Positions 1 through 5,652 of a DNA stretch of 7,568 nt are shown here, one piece after another. Origin of the DNA: Legionellales bacterium UBA5158 (lineage in GTDB: Bacteria > Pseudomonadota > Gammaproteobacteria > DSM-16500). The notes beneath the pieces were generated by a model, which saw nothing but the letters and a program-made list of their open reading frames with translations, was not told the DNA's origin and searched no databases. The position numbers and the translations under genes are program-made. The stretch is from NCBI GenBank assembly GCA_002413665.1, contig DHXK01000099.1, positions 33,164 through 40,731 of the forward strand. The letters are read 5' to 3'. Each line of letters opens with the position of its first letter. The stretch's first letter is position 1.

Positions 1-1121
1 ATAGGTGTATGAGCTTTTTGCGATGCTATTTTTTGTGGTGCATTATTCTCTGATGGCTGAAACGCTAGCATGCGTAGCATTATCATTTCAAAGCCTTGTT
101 TTGGATTGGGTGCGAGGGATAAGTCTCGGCGCCCTATGAGAGCAATTTGATAATAAAGTTGCACATCTTCAGCAGACATACTTGTAGTCAGTTGGAGTAA
201 CGCAGCATTTTTTTCTGTCTCGTCAGGAATCACTTGCAGTACAGCAATGCGCTGTAAAACAGATAATATATTCTCACTGATATGATGAAAGTCTGGAGCA
301 TGTTCTGCTAGTGCAGCAATTTCGGTTAATAATTTATTACCATTTTTTTCGGCTAGCGCTGTTAATAATCGATAAATAGAATCTTGTCCTACATTGCCCA
401 GCATGCTTCGTGTGTCATCTTCTGTAATATTTTCACGACAAAAAGCAATAGCTTGGTCTAATAAACTTAATGCATCACGCATGCTGCCATCGGCGGCTAC
501 GCTAAGTTGTTCTAATGCAGGTATTTCAAAATGTATTTTTTCAGCATCGCAAATATGTTGTAACTGTTTTGAAATTTGCTCAACAGGAACACGCTTTAAA
601 TTAAACTGTAAACACCGTGAAAGAATAGTAACGGGTAATCGTTTAGGGTCAGTGGTGGCTAAAATAAATTTAACATGCGCGGGTGGTTCTTCTAATGTTT
701 TTAACAGCGCATTAAAACTATGTCCCGATAACATATGAACTTCGTCGATTAAATAAATCTTAAAACGTCCTTGAGTCGGTGCATATTGAACGCTATCTAG
801 TAGCTCGCGGGTATCTTCGACTTTCGTTCGGGACGCTGCATCAATTTCTAATAAATCCAAGAACCGGCCAGCATCGATAGACTGACAAGCAGAACATGTT
901 CCGCAAGGGTTAGAGGTGATTCCGGATTCGCAATTCAAACATTTGGCTAAGAGACGTGCGAGAGATGTTTTGCCGACGCCGCGAGTGCCAGTGAAAAGGT
1001 ATGCATGGTGTAAGCGTTGGTTATCAAGAGCATTGGTTAACATACGTAAGACATGTTCTTGTCCTACCATTTCTTGAAAAGTGCGGGGACGCCATTTACG
1101 TGCAAGGACTTGGTAACTCAT
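1..1121 (-). CDS. dnaX: DNA polymerase III subunit tau/gamma, N-terminal 373 residues (partial)
   Basis: This is the clamp-loader ATPase of the replicative polymerase, which loads the beta sliding clamp and, as tau, couples polymerase to helicase. The minus-strand frame is open from ATG at 1121 to the left edge and begins MSYQVLARKWRPRTF, a typical DnaX start. Visible motifs are Walker A GTRGVGKT (residues 45-52), a zinc-binding set C64, C73, C76 and C79, Walker B LIDEVH (124-129), sensor 1 ATTD (155-158), the SRC arginine-finger motif (168-170) and sensor 2 GSMRDA with R215. The domain III collar segment near LQYYQIALIGRRDL is also present. The gene is cut by the window edge, so the C-terminal tau region and any programmed frameshift site that would make gamma cannot be seen. 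AGAGGG at 1132-1137 is a plausible ribosome binding site. ffs lies 36 bases upstream on the same strand. Identification is firm. Confidence 0.96.
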   Translation of the reverse strand, partial: MSYQVLARKWRPRTFQEMVGQEHVLRMLTNALDNQRLHHAYLFTGTRGVGKTSLARLLAKCLNCESGITSNPCGTCSACQSIDAGRFLDLLEIDAASRTKVEDTRELLDSVQYAPTQGRFKIYLIDEVHMLSGHSFNALLKTLEEPPAHVKFILATTDPKRLPVTILSRCLQFNLKRVPVEQISKQLQHICDAEKIHFEIPALEQLSVAADGSMRDALSLLDQAIAFCRENITEDDTRSMLGNVGQDSIYRLLTALAEKNGNKLLTEIAALAEHAPDFHHISENILSVLQRIAVLQVIPDETEKNAALLQLTTSMSAEDVQLYYQIALIGRRDLSLAPNPKQGFEMIMLRMLAFQPSENNAPQKIASQKAHTP

Positions 1122-1146
1122 GGATGGTATACCCTCTAAAACAGGG

Positions 1147-1172
1147 GTAAAAAACTGGTGGCCCCCAGTATC
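1147..1172 (-). terminator. Probable rho-independent terminator at the 3' end of ffs
   Basis: Reading the minus strand, the 3' arm of the SRP RNA terminal helix is followed by a small CTGG/CCAG hairpin and then six T (plus-strand A tract 1149-1154). The SRP RNA stem itself or this short hairpin could stop transcription. The local hairpin is only 4 bp, so readthrough into dnaX is plausible. Inferred from sequence only. Confidence 0.45.
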
Positions 1173-1270
1173 AGCCTAACTTCGCGCCCGAATCAGTTGT
1201 TACCGCTGCTTCCTTCCGGACCTGACGGGGTTCACAACCTATCGCCGCAAAGCGACCGATACTGGTTACC
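1158..1270 (-). ncRNA. ffs: Signal recognition particle RNA (4.5S type)
   Basis: This is the RNA of the bacterial signal recognition particle, which binds Ffh and targets nascent membrane proteins to FtsY and the Sec translocon. The diagnostic helix 8 core GGTCCGGAAGGAAGCAGC, with its GGAA tetraloop, is read on the minus strand inside 1205-1226. The two ends pair: CCAGTATC (minus strand of 1258-1265) with GATACTGG (minus strand of 1165-1172), closing a rod about 110 nt long. This matches the short 4.5S form without an Alu domain. The exact ends are inferred and could shift by a few bases. A run of six T on the minus strand follows at once (1149-1154). It sits between tRNA-Ser and dnaX, all on one strand. 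Confidence 0.95.
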
Positions 1271-1310
1271 ATAACTCGTGGATCTAAACAGCGCATAAGC
1301 CGATATTTCA

Positions 1311-1401
1311 TGGCGGAGAGAAAGGGATTCGAACCCTTGGTACGCTATAAACGTACACACGCTTTCCAGGCGTGCTCCTTAAACCGCTCGGACATCTCTC
1401 C
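1311..1401 (-). tRNA. tRNA-Ser, anticodon GGA, CCA encoded
   Basis: This 91-nt class II tRNA reads UCC and UCU serine codons. On the minus strand it starts GGAGAGA at 1401 and ends TCTCTCC, discriminator G and an encoded CCA (1311-1313), giving a perfect 7-bp acceptor stem. The anticodon stem CACGC/GCGTG encloses loop CTGGAAA, with anticodon GGA at 1365-1367. The long variable arm GTACG/CGTAC and the T arm AAGGG-TTCGAAT-CCCTT are both intact. The long variable arm is the serine identity hallmark. It is the first gene of the tRNA-Ser, ffs, dnaX array. Confidence 0.97.
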
Positions 1402-1426
1402 TGCGCTACGATCGTTGGTGCGTAAG

Positions 1427-1453
1427 ATTAAACTAGAATGCAGGAGAGTGCAA
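1427..1453 (-). promoter_or_regulatory. Candidate promoter for tRNA-Ser (and perhaps ffs)
   Basis: On the minus strand a good -10-like hexamer TTTAAT (1427-1432) lies about 25 bases before the tRNA 5' end. A weaker -35-like TTGCAC (1448-1453) has a short 15-bp spacing. The position suits a short tRNA leader, but the -35 and spacing are poor, so this is a tentative call. Confidence 0.25.
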
Positions 1454-1487
1454 TGCTGCATTCGGTATATTCTTATGTTTTTTGACT

Positions 1488-1523
1488 GTTTTATTAACTT
1501 TATGAATTCATAAGTTATTTAAC
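1488..1523. repeat. 36-bp imperfect AT-rich inverted repeat with a perfect 14-bp palindromic core
   Basis: The core TTATGAATTCATAA (1500-1513) is a perfect palindrome. It is flanked by further complementary arms (roughly GTTTTATTAACT against AGTTATTTAAC) with single-base bulges. It lies between the 3' end of dapE and the tRNA-Ser promoter, both on the minus strand. No T tract follows on either strand, so it is not a standard terminator; it could be a protein-binding site or a hairpin in the dapE 3' UTR. Confidence 0.5.
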
Positions 1524-1632
1524 TCATCAAGCCTGATTTGAAGATCGTAATTTGCATGCTGAATAAAACACTTTTAATCTTTACTTAAATTAGGCAGGGC
1601 ATAATATGTGCACCAGCAGTAACATTCCATTT

Positions 1633-2760
1633 CTAAAGTAAAAGGTTTTCCAATAACTTTTCATAAACTTCAGTCAACATTTCAAGGTTTTCTACGCGTA
1701 CACATTCATTCACTTGATGCACAGTTGCATTGCAGGGGCCTAACTCTATGACTTCAGCGCCAGTGGGGGCGATAAAGCGTCCATCAGAGGTGCCGCCACC
1801 GGTCGACAAAGTGGTTTCAATGTTGAGTAATTCTTTAATAGTTTTTTGTGCTGCGTGAACTAATTTACCTTGCTGTGTCAGAAAGGGATTACCGGATAAG
1901 TCCCATTGCAGATCAAAATCGAGTTTATGTTTTTCTAATATTTGCTTCACGCGAGTTTGTAATTCATCAACAGTCACAGCAGTCGAAAAACGAAAATTAA
2001 ATTGCACAGTCAGTACACCAGGAATGACATTCGCAGCGCCTGTTCCGCTATGAATATTCGATATTTGAAAAGTGGTGGGTGGAAAGTATTCATTGCCATT
2101 ATCCCATGTTTCATGCGCTAACTCGCTCAATGCTGCAGCACTATCATGAATAGGATTTTTGGCTAAATGTGGAAATGCAACATGTCCTTGTTTGCCATTT
2201 ATAGTTAATTTACCGTGCAATGAGCCACGTCTTCCCACACGAATTTGGTCACCTAATTTGTTTTCACTACTGGCTTCACCAATAATACAGTAATCAATTT
2301 TTTCTTTTCGACTCACTAGTGTTTCTATGACTTTTTTAGTGCCATCAAGACTAGGGCCTTCTTCATCACTAGTAATAAGAAAAGCAATTGAGCCTGGAAA
2401 AGCAGGGTTTTTTTGAATAAAATTTGTAGCAGCAACAACCATTGCTGCTAATCCAGATTTCATGTCTGCAGCCCCGCGCCCATATAAATAGCCATCACGT
2501 ATGGTAGCTTGAAAAGGATCAGACACCCAATCGGTCATAGGGCCTGGAGGCACAACATCAGTGTGTCCAGCAAAGACAACTAAAGGGCTTTGTGTTCCAA
2601 ATCTTGCCCAAAGATTGTCAACTTCACCAAAGCGCATAGATTCTATGTGAAAATTTAATGCATTAAAACGCGCACTAATAAGAGGTTGGCATCCTGCGTC
2701 TTGAGGTGTGATAGAGGCTAGGTTAATTAGCTGTATGGCAAGATCTAATGTGGGCGACAT
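1633..2760 (-). CDS. dapE: Succinyl-diaminopimelate desuccinylase
   Basis: This cytosolic M20-family di-zinc hydrolase cuts N-succinyl-L,L-diaminopimelate to L,L-diaminopimelate and succinate, in the branch leading to meso-DAP and lysine. At 375 residues it has the usual DapE length. The metal and catalytic residues are all in place: H66 and D68 in GHTDVVP, bridging D99 in GRGAADMKSG, catalytic E133 and E134 in SDEEG, E162 in GEASS, and H348 in NATVHQVNE. The dimer-domain H193 (QGHVAFP) is also present. One mild oddity is GEASS where GEPSS is common. The ATG at 2760 has AGGAAG a few bases upstream on the minus strand. Downstream on the same strand come tRNA-Ser and dnaX; upstream is an accessory segment that separates it from dapD. 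Identification is firm. Confidence 0.96.
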   Translation of the reverse strand: MSPTLDLAIQLINLASITPQDAGCQPLISARFNALNFHIESMRFGEVDNLWARFGTQSPLVVFAGHTDVVPPGPMTDWVSDPFQATIRDGYLYGRGAADMKSGLAAMVVAATNFIQKNPAFPGSIAFLITSDEEGPSLDGTKKVIETLVSRKEKIDYCIIGEASSENKLGDQIRVGRRGSLHGKLTINGKQGHVAFPHLAKNPIHDSAAALSELAHETWDNGNEYFPPTTFQISNIHSGTGAANVIPGVLTVQFNFRFSTAVTVDELQTRVKQILEKHKLDFDLQWDLSGNPFLTQQGKLVHAAQKTIKELLNIETTLSTGGGTSDGRFIAPTGAEVIELGPCNATVHQVNECVRVENLEMLTEVYEKLLENLLL

Positions 2761-2811
2761 GTGCTTCCTATGGTTATCCTGGTGAATAAAGACCCAGTCT
2801 TAGGTTTTTAA

Positions 2812-2831
2812 CATTATTATGCATTATTATG
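2812..2831. repeat. Perfect tandem duplication of a decamer (CATTATTATG x2)
   Basis: Two head-to-tail copies of CATTATTATG occupy 2812-2821 and 2822-2831. On the minus strand each copy contains a -10-like CATAAT. The repeat lies in the leader/promoter region of dapE. Confidence 0.8.
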
Positions 2832-2844
2832 TCTAGTTAACCAA
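2816..2844 (-). promoter_or_regulatory. Candidate dapE promoter
   Basis: On the minus strand TTGGTT (2839-2844) is separated by 17 bp from CATAAT (2816-2821), which would start transcription near 2809 and leave a leader of about 50 nt before dapE. The -10 lies in one copy of a tandem decamer, and the other copy offers a second CATAAT too close to this -35. Sequence inference only. Confidence 0.35.
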
Positions 2845-2975
2845 AAAATTTACGAAATTCTACAACTTTATTTACCTTGTTACTTCTTGATAAGGCAATT
2901 AACACTGCTGCAGAAGATGATGAAATTCGGATTGTCCGGCTATCAACGTGTTATAAATGGAGGATTCAACAATAG
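2841..2975 (+). pseudogene. Possible short coding relic resembling one ankyrin-like repeat
   Basis: The plus-strand frame is open for 44 codons between TAA (2838-2840) and TAG (2973-2975), without an ATG or a ribosome binding site. Its middle reads DKAINTAAEDDEIRIVRL, which resembles the A-x-x-x-AAE...I-x-IV-x-L helix pair of an ankyrin repeat. One weak repeat is not enough to assign a family. It also overlaps the proposed dapE promoter on the other strand, so chance resemblance is a real alternative. Confidence 0.2.
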
Positions 2976-3120
2976 CTGTAATTTTTTTAGACCGTTATAC
3001 CATAACCTAAAGATGTACCTATAGTTACCACTACTACTTAGCTAATTTTTATGCCAATGTATTGGTGGAAAGCAAATTAATTCTGAAACCAAGATTTTTT
3101 TTTATTAATGGGGCTTACAT

Positions 3121-3126
3121 AAGGAA
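3121..3126 (+). promoter_or_regulatory. Ribosome binding site deciding the start of the hydrolase gene
   Basis: AAGGAA stands 8 bases before ATG at 3135. That is better spacing than for the TTG at 3132 one codon earlier, so translation is taken to begin at 3135. Confidence 0.7.
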
Positions 3127-3134
3127 CTGTATTG

Positions 3135-4241
3135 ATGAAAAGTATTTTGATAGGTGCATTAACAACGCTAACCCTGCTGACATGCGTTGTTGACAATGCT
3201 GTAGCATGTACCGATATTCGCCTTACCGCCAAAGATGGAACCGTGCTCGTCGCTAGAACTATGGAATTTGGTCTAGATATGAAAACAGAATTACGTACAT
3301 CTAATCGAGACAGAGTGTTTTCAATGCTTGCACCAGATGGAAAGCCAGGGCTTACATGGAAAGCTAAATATGGTTATGTTTTTATGGGCTCTTTAGGCGT
3401 GGATGCTGCTGGCGATGGAATGAATGAAGTAGGGTTATCATTTGAAGCTTTGTATTTACCTGGGTATGCAAAATATCAAACGGTTACACCTGATCAAGAT
3501 GGTCAAGTCATTCCATATATGTCATTTGGGGATTGGGTGTTGAGCAATTTCAAAACGGTAGATGAAGTCCGTGAAGCAGTCGTTAAAATTTACGTAGTAG
3601 CCGCTTTATCGCCTGGCATGGGAGATTTGATGCTTCCGCTGCATTATTCAATTTATGATGCTAGTGGTAAAGGTATTGTCATTGAATATATAGCAGGTAA
3701 ATTAGCTATTCATGAAAATAAACTTGGCGTGATGACTAATTCCCCCAGCTATGATTGGCACATGACAAACTTAAATAATTATACTCAACTAAAACCTGTG
3801 AATCCTAATCCGGTGGTTGCAGATGGTGTAACTTTTGCAGCAACCGGGCAAGGTGGTGGAATGGTAGGCTTGCCAGGCGACATCAGTCCTCCTTCACGTT
3901 TTGTTAAAATGTCAGTGTTGAAGGATGTAGTATTACCTGCAGCAGATGCAACTAGTCTACAAAATTTAGCAGAACATATTATTAATAATGTTGATATACC
4001 AATGGGTTTAGCGCGCGAACCCTCAAACGGTAATTATACATCTGAAACCACGCAGTGGACTATCTTCAAAGATTTAACGCATAAAGTCATTTATTACCAT
4101 ACCTATGAAGATTTATCATTACATGCTGTTACTCTGTCTAAACTTGATTTCTCTGAAAAAGCGCCTAGGCTGAGAATGTCCATCGCAAGCAAACAATATG
4201 TGAAAGATATGACAGATGAATTTCTCAAAGCAAAAAATTAA
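3135..4241 (+). CDS. Secreted linear amide C-N hydrolase, choloylglycine hydrolase family
   Basis: This is an N-terminal-nucleophile amidase of the family that includes bile salt hydrolase and penicillin V acylase; the actual substrate cannot be read from sequence. The 368-residue protein starts with a signal peptide: K2, a hydrophobic stretch to about residue 19, then an AVA cleavage site directly before C25. Cleavage would expose C25 as the N-terminal catalytic cysteine. Other expected catalytic positions are present: R41 and E44 in RTMEF (where classical members have Asp), N97 in GMNEVGL, N202 in TNSPSYDWH and R255 in PPSRFVK. Periplasmic or extracellular location is inferred. A strong terminator follows the stop. 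The gene sits alone on the plus strand between dapE and dapD, which suggests acquired cargo. Cys after AVA could be misread as a lipoprotein box, but the CTDIRL context favours the catalytic role. Confidence 0.9.
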   Translation: MKSILIGALTTLTLLTCVVDNAVACTDIRLTAKDGTVLVARTMEFGLDMKTELRTSNRDRVFSMLAPDGKPGLTWKAKYGYVFMGSLGVDAAGDGMNEVGLSFEALYLPGYAKYQTVTPDQDGQVIPYMSFGDWVLSNFKTVDEVREAVVKIYVVAALSPGMGDLMLPLHYSIYDASGKGIVIEYIAGKLAIHENKLGVMTNSPSYDWHMTNLNNYTQLKPVNPNPVVADGVTFAATGQGGGMVGLPGDISPPSRFVKMSVLKDVVLPAADATSLQNLAEHIINNVDIPMGLAREPSNGNYTSETTQWTIFKDLTHKVIYYHTYEDLSLHAVTLSKLDFSEKAPRLRMSIASKQYVKDMTDEFLKAKN

Positions 4242-4255
4242 TTTATTTAAACCAA

Positions 4256-4290
4256 TCGATGTGCCGTGAACTACGGTACATCGAAATTTT
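4256..4290 (+). terminator. Rho-independent terminator after the hydrolase gene
   Basis: CGATGTGCCGT (4257-4267) pairs with ACGGTACATCG (4273-4283) through one G-U pair, giving an 11-bp stem with loop GAACT. It is followed by AAATTTTAT. It starts 15 bases after the TAA at 4241 and should end the hydrolase transcript before the phosphatase remnant. Confidence 0.75.
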
Positions 4291-4300
4291 ATAATAGTAA

Positions 4301-4729
4301 TGTGAGTATTCGCCTTACTCAATAAAAAAACCTTTTTCTTTAGTTTATGAGTATGAATTATTGCCCGAACAGAAAGCTTATATTGTTCTAGGTTGTGATG
4401 ATCTAACAGAAAGAATGGTTGATCAACAGGAGGTTGAACATAAAATTGGGGATGCAATTGTCGAAGGGAGAAGCATTGAGCGGTTAGCTCAAGACTTAGT
4501 GACAAAAGCTATCGCTAGCGATTCTAGTGATAATATCTCGGTTGCGGTGATGGAAGTTGGCTCTATTCCAGGATCAGTCAGTGTTTTTGATGGCCATGGA
4601 GGTTCAGAAGTGTCTTTTGCCATTGGAAAAGATTTTTATCCTACCCTGAAAGCCAACATTCAACTGCTATTAACCCAAAAATTAGAAGCTCCTGCAGCTA
4701 TCTCTGACATTAAGCAATCTAAAATATAG
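4301..4729 (+). pseudogene. PP2C-type protein phosphatase remnant with reversed motif order
   Basis: This looks like debris of a PPM/PP2C metal-dependent Ser/Thr phosphatase. The frame is open from just after TAA (4298-4300) to TAG (4727-4729). Numbering from TTG at 4361, residues 7-20 (YIVLGCDDLTERMV, then DQQEV) match the PP2C motif usually reading CDGLWD..SDQE, with metal ligand D13 kept but DG changed to DD. SDNISVAV at 56-63 matches the C-terminal DN motif. FDGHGG at 76-81 is the N-terminal metal-binding motif, here after the C-terminal ones. The RxxMED segment and the whole middle of the domain are missing. PP2C-like sequence (YEYELLPEQ) runs upstream of the TTG, no in-frame ATG or ribosome binding site exists there, and the length is about half of a domain. 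A 5'-truncated, rearranged pseudogene is the best reading; a 122-residue protein from TTG at 4361 is the alternative. Confidence 0.65.
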
Positions 4730-4734
4730 CTGCA
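4693..4734. repeat. 9-bp inverted repeat between the converging PP2C remnant and dapD
   Basis: TGCAGCTAT (4693-4701) and ATAGCTGCA (4726-4734) are perfect inverted copies with a 24-bp spacer, spanning the TAG of the PP2C remnant. On the minus strand, downstream of dapD, a run of five T follows about 12 bases later. It may serve as a weak dapD terminator, but the loop is long and the T run is distant. Confidence 0.3.
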
Positions 4735-4749
4735 AGAAAATTTGGTTTC

Positions 4750-5583
4750 CTATTGTACTTCTACTGCTTCACGCAATAGCTCATTTAAGCTGACTTTGCT
4801 GCGTGTTTTCGCATCGACTTGTTTCACTATCACGGCGCAATACAAGCTATATTTGCCATCTAGACTGGGTAAGTTACCCGACACGACAACAGACCCAGAG
4901 GGAATACGGCCATAACTGATTTGACCTGTGGCACGATTGTAGATACGCGTACTTTGGCCTATGTAGACCCCCATGGAAATAACAGAGCCTTGTTCAACAA
5001 TAACCCCTTCTACAATCTCAGAGCGTGCTCCAATAAAGCAATCATCTTCAATAATGGTAGGATTGGCTTGCAACGGCTCTAGGACACCGCCTATGCCTAC
5101 ACCGCCGGATAAGTGTACGTTCTTGCCTATTTGAGCGCAGGATCCCACGGTGGCCCAGGTATCCACCATTGTGCCGGTATCGATATAGGCACCGATGTTG
5201 ACATAAGATGGCATTAAAATAGTGTTAGCGCCAATAAAAGCACCCTTGCGCGCAACGGCTGAAGGAACGATCCTGACGCCAGCTGTTTTTAGCTCATCCT
5301 CGCTAAGATCTTGATATTTAAGAGGAACTTTATCAAAATAACGGGCGCATCCCGCATCCATAATTTGGTTATCATGGGTGCGAAAGTATAATAAAACAGC
5401 TTTTTTTATCCATTCGTGGGTTTGCCAGACCCCCTCAATTTTCTCTGCCACTCGTATTTTGCCACTATCTAATTGATCAATAGTCTGCTCAATGGCGGAT
5501 TTGAGCTTGGGGTCTACGTTTTGGTGGGTGAGGGCGCTGCGGTCTTCAAAGGCTATATCAATAATATTTTTTAAATCTGGCAT
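4750..5583 (-). CDS. dapD: 2,3,4,5-tetrahydropyridine-2,6-dicarboxylate N-succinyltransferase
   Basis: This cytosolic trimeric transferase moves succinyl from succinyl-CoA to tetrahydrodipicolinate, the first step of the succinylase branch to meso-DAP and lysine. The 277-residue length matches the gammaproteobacterial form. An N-terminal helical domain (about 1-100) is followed by a left-handed beta-helix built of hexapeptide repeats (about 103-235, for example IGANTI, IGAYID, IGKNVH, IGARSEI) and a C-terminal segment with SLYCAVIVK. The known catalytic acids D141 (MVDTWATVG) and E189 (ARSEIVEG) fall at the expected positions. The start ATG at 5583 has only a weak GGA upstream. It is divergent from msbA across 69 bp. 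dapE, which acts two steps later, lies on the same strand 2 kb downstream with unrelated sequence between. Identification is firm. Confidence 0.97.
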   Translation of the reverse strand: MPDLKNIIDIAFEDRSALTHQNVDPKLKSAIEQTIDQLDSGKIRVAEKIEGVWQTHEWIKKAVLLYFRTHDNQIMDAGCARYFDKVPLKYQDLSEDELKTAGVRIVPSAVARKGAFIGANTILMPSYVNIGAYIDTGTMVDTWATVGSCAQIGKNVHLSGGVGIGGVLEPLQANPTIIEDDCFIGARSEIVEGVIVEQGSVISMGVYIGQSTRIYNRATGQISYGRIPSGSVVVSGNLPSLDGKYSLYCAVIVKQVDAKTRSKVSLNELLREAVEVQ

Positions 5584-5617
5584 AAGGGCGTCCGTGTATT
5601 GAAGGTTGAATTATGGT

Positions 5618-5645
5618 AGGATATCGCATTTTTACGGTATGTAAA
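5618..5645 (-). promoter_or_regulatory. Candidate dapD promoter in the dapD-msbA divergent gap
   Basis: On the minus strand TTTACA (5640-5645) is followed after 16 bp by TATCCT (5618-5623), giving a leader of roughly 28 nt before dapD. It covers most of the 69-bp gap, so it must overlap whatever promoter serves msbA. Tentative. Confidence 0.35.
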
Positions 5646-5652
5646 TGCGCTT

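Larger units (their letters stand above)
2761..3134. other. Intergenic region between the divergent dapE and hydrolase genes
   Basis: This 374-bp stretch has no intact gene. It holds the candidate dapE promoter and tandem decamer on the left, a 44-codon stop-to-stop coding-like relic at 2841-2975, a stop-rich AT segment, a run of nine T at 3095-3103, and the ribosome binding site of the next gene at the right end. No strong promoter for the rightward gene was found. TATAGT near 3020 is a fair -10 but lacks a matching -35. Confidence 0.6.

Noticed and set aside
394..738. 114-codon plus-strand frame
   Set aside because: It lies wholly inside dnaX on the opposite strand, and the dnaX reading has clear conserved motifs there.
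1310..1513. 67-codon plus-strand frame
   Set aside because: It is the antisense of tRNA-Ser running into AT-rich spacer. Its MAERKGFEPL start is the familiar artefact of reading through a tRNA complement.
3132..3134. TTG as the start of the hydrolase gene
   Set aside because: ATG directly follows it at 3135 with better spacing from AAGGAA, and TTG adds only one residue.
3192..3209. Lipoprotein box (AVA-C) in the hydrolase signal peptide
   Set aside because: The cysteine starts the family's catalytic CTDIRL segment, so ordinary signal peptidase I cleavage exposing the nucleophile is the better explanation, although not proven.
4119..4505. 128-codon minus-strand frame
   Set aside because: It overlaps the 3' end of the hydrolase, its terminator and the PP2C remnant, and its product shows no recognisable family features.
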